A stretch of DNA of 64,000 nucleotides from Thermosulfuriphilus ammonigenes. GTDB lineage: Bacteria; Desulfobacterota; Thermodesulfobacteria; Thermodesulfobacteriales; ST65. Below are positions 1 to 9,840 of this stretch, one piece after another. Where the stretch lies: positions 1,356,576 through 1,420,575 of the forward strand of contig NZ_CP048877.1 in assembly GCF_011207455.1 (NCBI RefSeq), written 5' to 3'. The notes beneath the pieces are model-generated. The model did no database searches. It saw only the letters and a list, made by a program, of their open reading frames with translations, and was not told the DNA's origin. A program made the position numbers and the translations under genes. Numbering within the stretch: the first letter of the stretch is position 1; every line of letters begins with the position of its first letter.

Positions 1-3000
1 TCCTTCGGGTAGATTGAAGGAGAAACGTCGGGGGGAAAATCCTTTAGCTCGAGCCTCTGGGGTTTCGGCAAAAAGACGGCGGATATCATCCATAAGCCCT
101 ACGTAAGTGGCCGGAGTGGAGCGGGGGGTGCGGCCAATAGGGCTATGATCTACCTCCAGGATCCGGAGAATCTGTTCGTGGCCGACAATTTCTTGACAAC
201 CGATAGGAGAAAGACCGGTCTTGAGACGTTTAAGTGAGGCGTATAAGACTTCCAAAAGGAGGGTAGATTTGCCACTACCTGAGGGGCCGGTAAGACATAT
301 CAGGGTTTTGAGGGGCAGAGAGACGTTAATTCCCTTGAGGTTTCGGGCCCGGGCTTTTCTTATCTCCAGCTGACCCTCTCCTTGGCGTCTTCGAGAGGTC
401 AGGTGATAACGACTTTGATCGGCTAAAAACCGTCCGGTAAGGGAGCGAGGCTCCCGCAGGATATCTTCTAAGCGTCCCTGGGCGACAATTTGACCTCCTT
501 GGCGTCCGCCCCCGGGGCCGAGGTCGATGATCCAGTCCGCCTCCCGAATGGTCTCCTCGTCGTGTTCTACGACGCATATGGTGTTGCCTCGGTCCCGAAG
601 TTGCTTAAGGGCCCTGATAAGAAGGAGATTATCTTGAGGATGAAGACCAACGGTGGGCTCATCAAGCACGTAGCAGACACCGGTAAGATTAGAGCCCAGT
701 TCAGCGGCCAGCCGGACCCGCTGGGCCTCTCCTCCGGAGAGGGAGTCTCCGCTACGGTCAAGTTCCAGGTAAGAGAGCCCCACCTGGCAGAGAAACTCCA
801 GCTTAGCCTGGATTTCTCTCACCAGAGGGACGGCAACAGGGAGTTGACGGCCTCGGAAGCGGAGGCCCCTTATCCACCTAAGGGCCTCTTCGGCTGACAT
901 CCGGCTGACTTCAGCGATGCTTAACCCCTCTATTCGCCAGGCCAGAGCCTCTGCTCGGAGCCGGCTTCCCCCACAAGAGGGACACGTCTTGCCGGCCTGG
1001 TTCCCCAGCCCACCACACTGCGGACAGGCCCCGGCTTCGGTATTAAAGGAAAACAACAGGGGATCTGGTTCGCTGAGGGAGAGACGGCAGTCCGGGCAAT
1101 AGAGATGCTGGCTAAGGTGTATTTCCTTCTGGCCATCGCTGACTATGGCCTCTCCGCTCCCCTCTTTAAGGGCTAGTTCTATGGCTGCACGTAGCCCGGC
1201 CGCCCTGGATTCAGAGGCCACCAGGCGGGCCACCTCTACCTCAATTTGGTGCTCCCGGTAACGGGAAAGCTCCGGGATGGGAGGAACCTTGAGCATCCGG
1301 CCATCTACCCGTACCCAGTTATAGCCGGCCTTTAGAGCGGCTTCAAAAACCGCTCGATGGAAGCCTTTTCGGCGTCGAACCTTGGGAGAGAGTAAAGAGA
1401 TCTCCTGGCTGGAGAAGGCATCCAGAATTCGGGTTAGCATTTCCTCCACTCGCTGGGCCTCCAAAGGCCGACTGCAGCGAGGACAGAAGGGCCGGGATAG
1501 CCGGGCAAATAGAAGCCGGAGGTAGTGATAGACTTCAGTAATGGTGCCCACGGTGGAGCGAGGTCCGGCCCGGCTGGTCCGCTGTTCTATGGCCACCGTC
1601 GGAGGTAGGCCGCGTATAAGGTCCACTTCTGGGCGTTCATGGAGGGGAATGAACTGACGGATATAGGTTGAGAGACACTCCAGGTAGCGACGCTGTCCCT
1701 CTACGAAGATAGTATCAAAGGCCAGGGTGGATTTGCCGCTACCCGAAGGCCCGGTGAAGACCACCAGTCGCCCCCGGGGGATGGTAAGATCCAGCCCCTG
1801 GAGGTTGTGATGTCTGGCGCCTCGGATCTCTATCCCCCGGGGAGCCGGGGGCAAGACGGTGGTCTTTAAGGGAGAAGGACGAAGGCCGGAGAAAAGGTAT
1901 TTCTTTAAGGCCCGGCCAGTGGGGCAATCCTGGCTGGCTATCTCCTCTGGAGGACCTTGGGCAACTAAGTAGCCTCCTTCTTCACCTGCTCCGGGTCCCA
2001 ACTCGATGACCCAATCAGCCGCGGCGATGACATCCAGGTGATGTTCGATAACATAGACCGAATTGCCGGCCTCTACCAGGGACCTTAGGGCCTGGATAAG
2101 CCGTTCAACGTCGTCAAGGTGGAGGCCGACGGTGGGCTCATCTAGCAGGAAGAGATGACCGGAATCTTGGCGGAAGAAGAGCTCCCGGGCCAACTTAAGA
2201 CGCTGAGCTTCTCCGCCGGAGAGGGTGTTTAAGGGCTGGCCCAGACGTAGATACCCCAGACCGATAGAGATCATGCCCCGAAGGAGCGGTTCTATTTTTG
2301 GCTCTCCGGCAAAGAACTCGGCGGCCTCGGTTACGGTGAGGGAGAGAATGTCGGCGATATTTTTCCCCTGGTAATGGACCGAAAGAATCTCCGGTCTGAA
2401 GCGGAGACCGTGGCAGGCCGGGCAAGGGAGAAAAATATCAGACAAAAACTGCATCTCGATACGCTCATATCCCTGGCCTTCACAGAGAGGGCACCGTCCC
2501 AGAGGAGAGTTGAAGGAAAAATGGCTGGCGGTAAAACCCCTCTGGCGGGCCTCCGGACTCCGGGCCAGGAGGTGCCGGATGGATTGGTAAATCTTAAGGT
2601 AGGTTGCCAGATTGCCGCGGGGTGTGCGTCCTAATGGGGACTGATCAATGAGGACAACCTCATTGATCTTTTCTGCCCCTTCAAGGCTTGAAAAGGCTCC
2701 CGGTGGATCGGTGGCTCGCCCCTTAAGACGGGAGAGACCGCGATAGAGAGTGAGCTCAAGGAGCGTGGATTTGCCACTGCCGGAGGGGCCGGTAAGGCAG
2801 ACAAGAAGCCCTAGGGGCAAAGAAAGGTTGAGGTTTTTAAGATTATTTTCTCTGGCCCCTCGGAGTCTGAGGAATTCTCGGGCCCTACGCCGGGGTCCGG
2901 ATGATGGTCTTATCTTCAGGCGTTTTCTGAGGGCCTTTCCGGTGGGAGATGGGGCCTTCAGTAATCCTTCGGGTGGGCCCTCATAGACGATTCTCCCGCC

Positions 3001-4608
3001 CTCTTCTCCGGCCCCAGGTCCCAGTTCAATAAGGTGATCTGCCGAAAGGAGGATAGAGGGGTCATGTTCAATAACTACAGCCGTGTTGCCGCTGGCGGCC
3101 AGCCGGCGGACCAGTTCTACCACCCGATGGGTGTCTTGGGCATGAAGTCCTCGGGTTGGCTCATCAAGTACGTAGAGGGTTTCTACCAGATCTGAAGACA
3201 GGGCCTGAGTCAGAAGAACTCGGGCCACCTCTCCACCAGAGAGAGTCCGGGATGGACGATCCAGGGTAAGGTAAGGGAGGCCTACATCTTGAAGATAACG
3301 AAGGCGGCGCCAGATTTCCTCCACCAAGGTGGCTGTGGCTCGATCAAGGCCTTGGGAGTCGAGACTTTCTATAAATTTCAAGGCCTCGGCAATGCTTTGT
3401 CTCTGGAACTCTCCTATATCCTTTCCGGCCAGGCGATACCAGCGGGCCTCGGGGCGGAAACGGCTTCCTCCGCAGGCCGGACACGGCAGGTAGGCCCGAT
3501 AACGGGCCAGCAGAATGCGCACATGGGCTTTGTAGCGTTTTGTTTCCAGCCAGTTGAATATTCCCTTCAAACCGTACCATTGACCATCACCGTAGATTAT
3601 TTTTTCCTGAATCTCTGGGGGGAGATCCTCAAAGGGTAGGTCTAGAGGGATTCCCTTTTCCTCACACCACTCAAAAAACTCCTCTCGATCCTCCCAGGCC
3701 GAAGGCATTTCCAGGATGGTGATGGCCCCCTCAGCCAATGATTTTCGGCCGTCGGGGATGACCAGATTCCAGTCAATATCAATAATTCGGCCAAAGCCTC
3801 GACATTGAGGACAGGCCCCCGCAGGGCTATTGAAGGAGAAGAGGTTTGGTTGGGGAGGAGGGAAATCCAGGTTGCAGTAAGGGCAGCGTCGCTTCTGGCT
3901 GAAACGCTTCTCCTCATAAGGCAGATGAACTCCCGCCTCTCCCTGGCCTACCCGATAGGCCTCCTCCAGAGACTGAACCAATCTGGAGAAAACTTCCGGT
4001 TTAAGCCGAAGACGATCGATGACGATCTCTATCTCTTTGGCCTCGGGGACCTCTGAGATCTCCCTAATTTGTCCCTGATAATAGGCCCGAAAGTAGCCGG
4101 CGGTAAGGAGCCCTTCGCGAAGCAGGGGAAAGCTCTGGCGGACCCTTACCCGGGCGGTAATAATGGCTGGCTGTCCGGAGGCCTCGGAAAGAAGCTGATG
4201 GGCAGCCTCATCCGGAGAGAGTTTTCTTACCGGACGCCCACAGGAGGGACAGAAGAGGATGGCCTCCCGGAAATACAGGAGTTTCAGAAAATGGTTGATC
4301 TCTGTAAGGGTGCCTACTGTGGAACGGGAACTCTTTACCGGATTGACCTGCTCAATGGCAATGGCCGGGGGAATGGCCTCGATGGATTCCACCTGGGGAC
4401 GAGGGAGACGTTCTAAAAATTGGCGCACATAAGTGGAGAAGGTCTCCACGTAGCGCCGCTGCCCTTCGGCGTAAAGGGTGTCCAGGGCCAAGCTGGATTT
4501 ACCGGCTCCAGAAGGGCCGGATATAACGCTTACCTTATAGAGGGGCAGGGTAAGGTTGAAGCCTTTGAGATTGTTCTGGCGAACACCAAACAGCCGGATA
4601 GCCTTCAT
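1..4608 (-). CDS. uvrA: Double-length (tandem) UvrA excinuclease ATPase, 3' end cut by window edge
   Basis: UvrA is the damage-recognition ATPase of UvrABC nucleotide excision repair. The frame is open for all 1536 codons from ATG at 4608 to the left edge and holds two UvrA-like units in series. Walker A lysines (GPSGAGKS or GPSGSGKS) fall at residues 37, 613, 959 and 1447. ABC signatures LSGGE start at 456, 796 and 1290; the fourth lies outside the window. CPxC-type zinc clusters occur in both units. Unit 2 begins near residue 925, after a short Pro/Arg linker. A normal UvrA is about 940 residues with two nucleotide sites; this one has four. Double-length UvrA is known in Chlamydiae. The gene follows fabD by 36 bases on the same strand. 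Whether the protein is dimeric or monomeric cannot be told from sequence. Confidence 0.95.
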   Translation of the reverse strand, partial: MKAIRLFGVRQNNLKGFNLTLPLYKVSVISGPSGAGKSSLALDTLYAEGQRRYVETFSTYVRQFLERLPRPQVESIEAIPPAIAIEQVNPVKSSRSTVGTLTEINHFLKLLYFREAILFCPSCGRPVRKLSPDEAAHQLLSEASGQPAIITARVRVRQSFPLLREGLLTAGYFRAYYQGQIREISEVPEAKEIEIVIDRLRLKPEVFSRLVQSLEEAYRVGQGEAGVHLPYEEKRFSQKRRCPYCNLDFPPPQPNLFSFNSPAGACPQCRGFGRIIDIDWNLVIPDGRKSLAEGAITILEMPSAWEDREEFFEWCEEKGIPLDLPFEDLPPEIQEKIIYGDGQWYGLKGIFNWLETKRYKAHVRILLARYRAYLPCPACGGSRFRPEARWYRLAGKDIGEFQRQSIAEALKFIESLDSQGLDRATATLVEEIWRRLRYLQDVGLPYLTLDRPSRTLSGGEVARVLLTQALSSDLVETLYVLDEPTRGLHAQDTHRVVELVRRLAASGNTAVVIEHDPSILLSADHLIELGPGAGEEGGRIVYEGPPEGLLKAPSPTGKALRKRLKIRPSSGPRRRAREFLRLRGARENNLKNLNLSLPLGLLVCLTGPSGSGKSTLLELTLYRGLSRLKGRATDPPGAFSSLEGAEKINEVVLIDQSPLGRTPRGNLATYLKIYQSIRHLLARSPEARQRGFTASHFSFNSPLGRCPLCEGQGYERIEMQFLSDIFLPCPACHGLRFRPEILSVHYQGKNIADILSLTVTEAAEFFAGEPKIEPLLRGMISIGLGYLRLGQPLNTLSGGEAQRLKLARELFFRQDSGHLFLLDEPTVGLHLDDVERLIQALRSLVEAGNSVYVIEHHLDVIAAADWVIELGPGAGEEGGYLVAQGPPEEIASQDCPTGRALKKYLFSGLRPSPLKTTVLPPAPRGIEIRGARHHNLQGLDLTIPRGRLVVFTGPSGSGKSTLAFDTIFVEGQRRYLECLSTYIRQFIPLHERPEVDLIRGLPPTVAIEQRTSRAGPRSTVGTITEVYHYLRLLFARLSRPFCPRCSRPLEAQRVEEMLTRILDAFSSQEISLLSPKVRRRKGFHRAVFEAALKAGYNWVRVDGRMLKVPPIPELSRYREHQIEVEVARLVASESRAAGLRAAIELALKEGSGEAIVSDGQKEIHLSQHLYCPDCRLSLSEPDPLLFSFNTEAGACPQCGGLGNQAGKTCPSCGGSRLRAEALAWRIEGLSIAEVSRMSAEEALRWIRGLRFRGRQLPVAVPLVREIQAKLEFLCQVGLSYLELDRSGDSLSGGEAQRVRLAAELGSNLTGVCYVLDEPTVGLHPQDNLLLIRALKQLRDRGNTICVVEHDEETIREADWIIDLGPGGGRQGGQIVAQGRLEDILREPRSLTGRFLADQSRYHLTSRRRQGEGQLEIRKARARNLKGINVSLPLKTLICLTGPSGSGKSTLLLEVLYASLKRLKTGLSPIGCQEIVGHEQILRILEVDHSPIGRTPRSTPATYVGLMDDIRRLFAETPEARAKGFSPRRFSFNLPEG

Positions 4609-4644
4609 GAGTAAAGGCTACTCTACACCCAAGGGTTGGCCAAT

Positions 4645-5583
4645 CTATCTTTGGTCGGTTAGTGTCTCCTTAAGGGCGGCAATGCCTGCCGGGTCTTCCA
4701 CTTGATGGATCCGGACCCCAGGGAGGATCTTTTTAATGAGGTTACTGAGGACCTTTTTGGGCCCCACCTCTACAAAAGTGGTTACCCCAGCTTTGGCCAT
4801 GTTTTGGATTAGCTCCACCCAGCGGACAGAAGAGGAGATCTGCCGGGCCATAATGGCCTTGATGGCCTGGGGATCAGACTCACTCTGGGCCGTAACGTTG
4901 AAATAGATGGATATCTTTGGGGGAGAAAAGGTGATTCCCTCCAGAGCCCTCTGGAAGTCTTTTTCGGCGGCGGCCATAAGTGGGCTGTGATAGGCCCCGC
5001 TTACCTTGAGCCTGATCGCCCGGGCCTTGCGCCGGGAGGCCTCTGTGGCTACGGCCTCAACTGCCGCTACCTCACCAGTAATGACAATCTGTTCCGGGGA
5101 GTTGAAGTTGGCCACCGCTACCACGCCTTTATCTTTGGCCTTCTCCACCAAGGCCTCAAGTTCCGAAGCAGGAAGACCAATTATGGCATACATGGCCCCG
5201 GGGGATCTTTGGGCCTCCCGCTCCATGAGTTCTCCCCGGAGTTTTACCAAGTAAAAGGTCTGAGGCAGGCTTACCACCCCGGCGGCATAAAGGGCCGAGT
5301 ACTCACCTAAGCTGTGGCCAGCCACTGCTTGGGGAAAAAGCCCTTCAGACTCTAAGGCCGCCAGAATGGCCAGATTGACAGCGGTGAGGGCCGGCTGAAG
5401 GTGGACCGTCTTGGTAAGCTCACCAAGGGGGCCTTCCAGGATGAGCCTTTTTAGAGGAAGAGAGGTGGTCTCTTCGGCTACTTTAAGAACTTCTTGGGCC
5501 TGGGGATAGGTTTCCAGGATTTTCTGCCCCATGCCCACGTATTGGGACCCCTGGCCGGGAAAGACAAAGGCCAATTTAGACAT
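4645..5583 (-). CDS. fabD: Malonyl-CoA:acyl carrier protein transacylase FabD
   Basis: Cytosolic enzyme that moves the malonyl group from CoA to acyl carrier protein, feeding fatty-acid elongation. It is 312 residues, normal for FabD. The N-terminal GQGSQYVGMG loop is present, the nucleophile is Ser91 in GHSLGEYSA, and the catalytic His lies in AYHSPL near residue 199. Its ATG shares one base with the stop of the upstream H-protein gene (TAATG), so the two are translationally coupled. No other fab genes are nearby, so the link to H protein and UvrA looks like simple co-transcription. Confidence 0.95.
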   Translation of the reverse strand: MSKLAFVFPGQGSQYVGMGQKILETYPQAQEVLKVAEETTSLPLKRLILEGPLGELTKTVHLQPALTAVNLAILAALESEGLFPQAVAGHSLGEYSALYAAGVVSLPQTFYLVKLRGELMEREAQRSPGAMYAIIGLPASELEALVEKAKDKGVVAVANFNSPEQIVITGEVAAVEAVATEASRRKARAIRLKVSGAYHSPLMAAAEKDFQRALEGITFSPPKISIYFNVTAQSESDPQAIKAIMARQISSSVRWVELIQNMAKAGVTTFVEVGPKKVLSNLIKKILPGVRIHQVEDPAGIAALKETLTDQR

Positions 5584-6023
5584 TATTCCTCCTCTTCAAA
5601 GATCTCCAGGGCCTCATCTTCCTCCTCCTCGGGGAGTTCCTGCCCCTCAACAAAGTCTTCGTACTCATCGGCTCCCATGAGATCTTCAAGCTCTTCAGGA
5701 TCGGAGAGTTTTATCTTAATGAGCCATCCCTCGTCGTAAGGATCTTCGTTGATGATCTCCGGGGCGTCAATAATGGCCTCGTTGATCTCCAGGACCTGAC
5801 CGCTCACCGGGGCAAGAAGGTCGACCACCTTGCGGGTGGACTCTAAGCTTCCAAAGGCCTCATCTTTGGTCATTTCTTCTCCTTCTTCCGGGAGCTCTAT
5901 ATCGATGATCTCCCCCAGGATACGCCGTCCTACAGAGGTGAGACCGATACGGGCCTTGTTCTTGCCCTCCCGCTTAAGCCACAGATGCCCCTCAGAGTAG
6001 AGCAAACCCTCTGGTATCTGCAT
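5583..6023 (-). CDS. gcvH: Glycine cleavage H-like (lipoyl-carrier fold) protein with altered lipoylation site
   Basis: H proteins carry a lipoyl group on a lysine and shuttle intermediates between glycine-cleavage enzymes; relatives serve in other lipoate-dependent sulfur pathways. The fold signature is clear: GLTSVG near residue 27, the LAPVSG hairpin, and NEDPYDEGWLIKIKLSDP in the C-terminal half. The usual site reads E-S-V-K-A-A-S-D. Here residues 61-68 are E-S-T-R-K-V-V-D, so Arg64 stands where the lipoyl lysine should be and Lys65 follows. The protein ends in a roughly 15-residue acidic tail of Glu and Asp that ordinary GcvH lacks. No gcvT, gcvP or lipoate ligase gene is in the window. 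H-protein family is certain; the role is open. Confidence 0.85.
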   Translation of the reverse strand: MQIPEGLLYSEGHLWLKREGKNKARIGLTSVGRRILGEIIDIELPEEGEEMTKDEAFGSLESTRKVVDLLAPVSGQVLEINEAIIDAPEIINEDPYDEGWLIKIKLSDPEELEDLMGADEYEDFVEGQELPEEEEDEALEIFEEEE

Positions 6024-6112
6024 AAGAGGTTCCTCCTTCTCGGGTTTGTGAGTTAATAGCCCTCTCAGGGGCCTTTAGTCAATGAGAAGCTGTTTGGCAA
6101 GAGAAAATGAAA

Positions 6113-7081
6113 CTAACCGCCGATGCTGGTCATGGAACGATGGGGCCCTCCCTCCCTGGTGCGGGAGGCAGGCTTGGCCCTTAAGGCCTTTCGAAAGGCA
6201 AAGGCTATCTCCTCCTCTCCTCCTCCACTACGAAGGACGGTTCGCAGGTCTATTTCCTGGTCAGAGAAGAGGCAGGGCCTTAGATGTCCTTCGGGGGTGA
6301 GACGAAGACGATTGCAACGGTGGCAGAAGGCATGGCTTTGGGAGCTGATAAAGCCTATAGTCCCTGGAGCCCCCGGAAGGCGAAAGACCTTCGCGGGCCC
6401 GGTACCCCGGACGATGGCTGGCTCAAGAGGGCCTAGATCCTCTAGAAGATGACGGATCTCTTCTTCGGGGACAAACAAGTTCTCAGCCCAGGAAGTTTCC
6501 TCTCCGATGGGCATGAACTCAATGAATCTTATGTGAAAAGGGGCCTTAAGGCTTAAGGAGGCCAGAGCCGGAATCTCTTTATGGTTTACCCCACGCATGA
6601 CCACGACGTTGACTTTAACTGGTGAAAGGCCGGCCTCAAGGGCGGCAAAAAGGCCCCTGAGGACCTGTTTTAGGCCGTCAACCCCGGTTATTTCTTTGAA
6701 AGTTTGGGGATTTAGGCTGTCGAGACTGACGTTGACCCTTTTGAGTCCGGCTGTCTTTAGATCTTGGGCCATTTGGGCCAAGAAAAAACCATTGGTGGTT
6801 AAGGCCAGATCCTCAAAGCCCAGGTCGGCTAAACGTTCTAGGAGTCGGAGTACCTCCCGACGAATGAGAGGTTCTCCACCGGTAAGCCTTAGACGGGAGA
6901 TTCCCAACTTTCGGGCCACAGAGAGAATAGTAAGGAGCTCTTCGTAGGAGAGAATAGCCTCTGGTGGCAGCCAGTTGAAGTTCTTCTGGGGGCGGCAGTA
7001 ACGGCAACGAAAGTTACAACGATCGGTGAGGGAGACGCGAAGATAATTTATCTGGCGACCGAATGGATCTTTGAAAGCCAC
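6113..7081 (-). CDS. moaA: GTP 3',8-cyclase MoaA (molybdopterin biosynthesis, radical SAM)
   Basis: First step of molybdenum/tungsten cofactor synthesis: converts GTP to 3',8-cyclo-7,8-dihydro-GTP. The radical SAM cluster cysteines are C22, C26 and C29 (CNFRCRYC). The second, C-terminal cluster is marked by CHRCNRLR and a later Cys in HLRPCLF, near residues 255-275. The protein ends in the Gly-Gly required in MoaA. The start is GTG at 7081, behind a GGAGGAGG ribosome site. At 322 residues it is full length. No other moa or moe gene is adjacent. Confidence 0.95.
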   Translation of the reverse strand: MAFKDPFGRQINYLRVSLTDRCNFRCRYCRPQKNFNWLPPEAILSYEELLTILSVARKLGISRLRLTGGEPLIRREVLRLLERLADLGFEDLALTTNGFFLAQMAQDLKTAGLKRVNVSLDSLNPQTFKEITGVDGLKQVLRGLFAALEAGLSPVKVNVVVMRGVNHKEIPALASLSLKAPFHIRFIEFMPIGEETSWAENLFVPEEEIRHLLEDLGPLEPAIVRGTGPAKVFRLPGAPGTIGFISSQSHAFCHRCNRLRLTPEGHLRPCLFSDQEIDLRTVLRSGGGEEEIAFAFRKALRAKPASRTREGGPHRSMTSIGG

Positions 7082-7140
7082 TGCCTCCTCCAGAATCTTT
7101 ATTTATCCCAGATTACGGCAGCCGTCATCCCTCCAAAAGT

Positions 7141-7170
7141 AAAAAAAGGGGGCAAAACGCCCCCTTTTTT
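7141..7170. terminator. Intrinsic terminator, probably bidirectional
   Basis: Perfect inverted repeat: GGGGGC (7148-7153) pairs with GCCCCC (7159-7164) around a five-base loop, flanked by A and T runs. It lies just past the stop of the small secreted gene on the minus strand, which it should terminate. Confidence 0.8.
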
Positions 7171-7189
7171 GAAAAACTTTAGGAAGAAA

Positions 7190-7399
7190 TTAACAACCTT
7201 CTACCGCTTTGGTCTTCTTGGCCTTAACAGTTACTTTGGTGCCCTCTTTAATCTTACACTTGCCCTTGAGGTGGATGACCATCTCTTCTCCTTCGATCTT
7301 AACGACCTTTCCTTTGCAACGCTTGGCGGCCAAGGCCATGCCACTTGAGCCCATCATGAAGGTGGTAGCCAGAACAAAAGCCAGGACTTTCTTTTTCAT
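7190..7399 (-). CDS. Small exported lysine-rich protein with three cysteines, unknown function
   Basis: I do not recognise this 69-residue protein. It has a clear Sec signal peptide (Lys-rich start, hydrophobic core, ALA-A cleavage region near residue 24). The mature part of about 45 residues is very basic, with Cys28, Cys48 and a C-terminal Cys69, and a beta-rich pattern resembling a small KOW- or OB-like domain. A strong AGGAGG ribosome site precedes the ATG. It is a single-gene unit with its own promoter candidate upstream and terminator downstream. Periplasmic location is inferred from the signal peptide. Confidence 0.75.
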   Translation of the reverse strand: MKKKVLAFVLATTFMMGSSGMALAAKRCKGKVVKIEGEEMVIHLKGKCKIKEGTKVTVKAKKTKAVEGC

Positions 7400-7462
7400 G
7401 ATAAACCTCCTTATAGGATTTTGGGTATTTTACATTTGCAACAAAGGGTTGCCGTTTTTCTA

Positions 7463-7490
7463 GTTACAATGAGACGATTGTTCCAGTCAA
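7463..7490 (-). promoter_or_regulatory. Candidate sigma-70 promoter for the small exported protein
   Basis: Read on the minus strand, TTGACT (7485-7490) is followed after 16 bases by TGTAAC (7463-7468). Both boxes are close to consensus and lie about 65 bases before the ATG at 7399. Confidence 0.4.
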
Positions 7491-7514
7491 GCACAATCGC
7501 AAAGGCTCGGCTCC

Positions 7515-9350
7515 TTGAAAGGCCACTTCCGGCCATGTTACTCTCTTTTTAAAATGAATTCTAATTTGCCTACCCCAAACCAGGCAGCCACTAAAATTGT
7601 GGTTCTGACCAGTGATGATCACCTGATTCAGGCCCTGAAGGGCCTGGGCGAAGGGGTCTATTTCACTCAGGACTCTGAAAGGTGTCTTCATAACCTGGGT
7701 CATGTAGATCTTATCCTCCTTGATCTAGAAACTATTTCTGGTGCCCTTTCAGAAATAAGAAAAATGCAATGGTTGTGCCCAGAGACACCAATCATTGTTT
7801 TTGTCTCGGCCAAGAGGCGTCATCTGGCCGCCGAGGCCCTCAGTGAAGGGGCCTGGACTTATCTCCTTAAGCCTCTTGAGCTGCAAGAATTGCAGCCCCT
7901 GGTGCAACAGGGACTCCGCTATCGAGAGTTGGTCCGTTTTAAGCGGCAGTGTCAGGTGACATTAGAGTGGCATCATCTACGTCTTATCCACCTCCTTCAG
8001 CTAACCACCAGGCTTTCTACGGCCTTTCTCAAGGCCAGCGATCGTGATGAACTGCTGGGAGCCATTTTAGTTGGTATTACCGTGGGCGAAGGGCTGGGGT
8101 TTAATCGGGCCTTTCTCTGTTTGGTTGACGAAAAAGAAAGAATCCTTAAGGGCGAGATGGCCATTGGCCCCTCTAGCCCGGAGGAGGCCAGTCAGATCTG
8201 GGCCGAGATAGATCGTCGCCGACCGTCTCTTTTTGAAATCCTCCACGACTACCGGCGGGTAGCCCGGGATCCAAACCTGCGGGTTAACCAGTTGGTGAAA
8301 AATATCCGGGTTCCCCTGAAGGAAGAGGACCACCTTCTTGTCCGCTGTCTGCGAGAAAAAAGGCCCTACAGTTTTACCCAGGGGCAGCGCAATGGTCAGG
8401 GCTTCAATGAGTTGGTGGAGATTCTAGGGGTGGAAGAATTTGCCTTGGTCCCCCTGGTCTCTTATGAGAGAGAATATGGCCTGATTATTACCGATAATTT
8501 TGTCACTAGACGGCCTATTAGCCAACATGATCTCGAATTTCTTCAGCTTTTTGCCACGCTGGCCACCCTGGGGCTGGAGAAGATCCATACCTGTCAGGTA
8601 CTTACCGCTCAGATTCGGAGCCTGGAAGAACTCAATCGCCAGCTGGAGGAAAACAAACGCCTTCTGGTAGAAGCCGAACGTTTTCGGGCCATTGGCCAGA
8701 CTATCTCCCGTTTTCTTCACGAGATACGCAATCCCCTTTCCAGCCTGGCCGGTCTGGCCCGGCGTCTTAAGGAAAAGGGCCGGGTGGAGAATCTGGATCA
8801 TTATTTAGAGGTTATTGTCCATGAGGCCGAACGCCTGGAACTTCTCCTTAAAGATATCAGCCATTTTGTTGTTCCCACCACCTTTAAACCTCGATCCACC
8901 GACCTTCCCTCTCTGGTAGAGGAGGTCCTGGGGCTTTTAGGGCGGGAGCTGGCAGAGGCCAATATAGTCCTTAAGAAGGACTATCAGGTGGATAACCTCA
9001 CCGTCTTTTTGGATCCCGACCGCTTCAAAGAGGCCCTCATCCATCTGGTGATGAACGCCATTGAGGCCATGCCTGAAGGGGGGCAGCTTACGGTTCGTAT
9101 CTGGCCCGAAGACAACCACGCCACCATAGAGGTGGCCGACACCGGCTGGGGCATCCCTAAGGCCCTGGTAAAGAAGGTGGGAGAGCCCTTCTTTACCACC
9201 AAGACTCATGGCACGGGGCTGGGGCTTTCTATCGCTAAAAGGGCCCTGGAACTCCATGGGGCCAGATTCTGTATCTATCCAAACACCCCTGCCGGCACCC
9301 GGGTTATTGTTCAGCTCCCTCTCAAGGAGGAAGAACATGGAGGGGCTTGA
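7515..9350 (+). CDS. Soluble hybrid sensor histidine kinase (receiver-GAF-HisKA-ATPase)
   Basis: Cytoplasmic two-component kinase with no membrane segment. An N-terminal receiver domain (about residues 20-135) has phospho-acceptor Asp70 in LILLDLE and the conserved Lys in LLKPLE. A GAF-like sensor region follows (about 165-360), then a coiled coil. The HisKA helix has His402 in FLHEIRNPLSS. The ATPase domain shows the N box (VMNAIEAMPEGG), DTGWGIP and GTGLGLSIAKR. Start is TTG at 7515 with AAAGG upstream, or ATG at 7554; neither is decisive. The C-terminus overlaps the next gene, so kinase and phosphodiesterase are co-transcribed. No partner output regulator is adjacent; the orphan regulator at 20630 is the nearest. 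Confidence 0.9.
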   Translation: MKGHFRPCYSLFKMNSNLPTPNQAATKIVVLTSDDHLIQALKGLGEGVYFTQDSERCLHNLGHVDLILLDLETISGALSEIRKMQWLCPETPIIVFVSAKRRHLAAEALSEGAWTYLLKPLELQELQPLVQQGLRYRELVRFKRQCQVTLEWHHLRLIHLLQLTTRLSTAFLKASDRDELLGAILVGITVGEGLGFNRAFLCLVDEKERILKGEMAIGPSSPEEASQIWAEIDRRRPSLFEILHDYRRVARDPNLRVNQLVKNIRVPLKEEDHLLVRCLREKRPYSFTQGQRNGQGFNELVEILGVEEFALVPLVSYEREYGLIITDNFVTRRPISQHDLEFLQLFATLATLGLEKIHTCQVLTAQIRSLEELNRQLEENKRLLVEAERFRAIGQTISRFLHEIRNPLSSLAGLARRLKEKGRVENLDHYLEVIVHEAERLELLLKDISHFVVPTTFKPRSTDLPSLVEEVLGLLGRELAEANIVLKKDYQVDNLTVFLDPDRFKEALIHLVMNAIEAMPEGGQLTVRIWPEDNHATIEVADTGWGIPKALVKKVGEPFFTTKTHGTGLGLSIAKRALELHGARFCIYPNTPAGTRVIVQLPLKEEEHGGA

Positions 9351-9837
9351 AATCGGGGTTCTCTCCGATACCCATCTCTCGGGAGTCTCCCCGGAGTTGC
9401 GAGAGCTGGCCGAGACCTACTTTCTGGATTGTCCTGTCATTCTTCATGCCGGTGATCTTGTAGAACCTGAGGTTCTTGAAGTCTTCCAGGGCAAAGAGGT
9501 CTATGCCGTCTCTGGCAACATGGATTCTCCTCGAGTGCGGGCTAGTTACCCACCGAAGAGGGTCCTTGAGATAGCCGGCTATCGTTTGGGTCTGGTTCAC
9601 GGGTGGGGAGGCCGGGGAGACCTTGAAGAACGAATCCTCTCCCTTTTTCCCGAAGGGGTAGATATCATTATCTACGGGCACAGTCATGTGCCGGTTTTCC
9701 ATCGGCGTCAGGGAATCTATCTTTTTAATCTGGGGAGTTTTTCCCCCTTGGCTCGCCGTCCCAGTTTTGGCCTTCTTCGTCTGGGAGAAGGAATTGATGG
9801 CCGGATAATCTATTTTCCTTTCGAAAGCTGGAGGTAA
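9337..9837 (+). CDS. YfcE/MJ0936-type metallophosphoesterase
   Basis: Two-metal phosphodiesterase of the YfcE family; substrates of relatives are small phosphodiesters and the natural substrate is usually unknown. All family motifs are present in 166 residues: DTH near residue 11, AGDL near 42, GNMD near 61, VHGWGG near 84 and GHSHVPV near 113. The ATG at 9337 follows an AAGGAGG ribosome site at 9323-9329 and overlaps the kinase gene by 14 bases; longer versions of this frame run through kinase sequence and are not real. The HIT gene follows after three bases. Confidence 0.85.
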   Translation: MEGLEIGVLSDTHLSGVSPELRELAETYFLDCPVILHAGDLVEPEVLEVFQGKEVYAVSGNMDSPRVRASYPPKRVLEIAGYRLGLVHGWGGRGDLEERILSLFPEGVDIIIYGHSHVPVFHRRQGIYLFNLGSFSPLARRPSFGLLRLGEGIDGRIIYFPFESWR

Positions 9838-9840
9838 AAG

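Noticed and set aside
490-897. Open frames on the plus strand opposite uvrA
   Set aside because: They lie wholly inside the clear UvrA coding sequence and have no ribosome site or motif.
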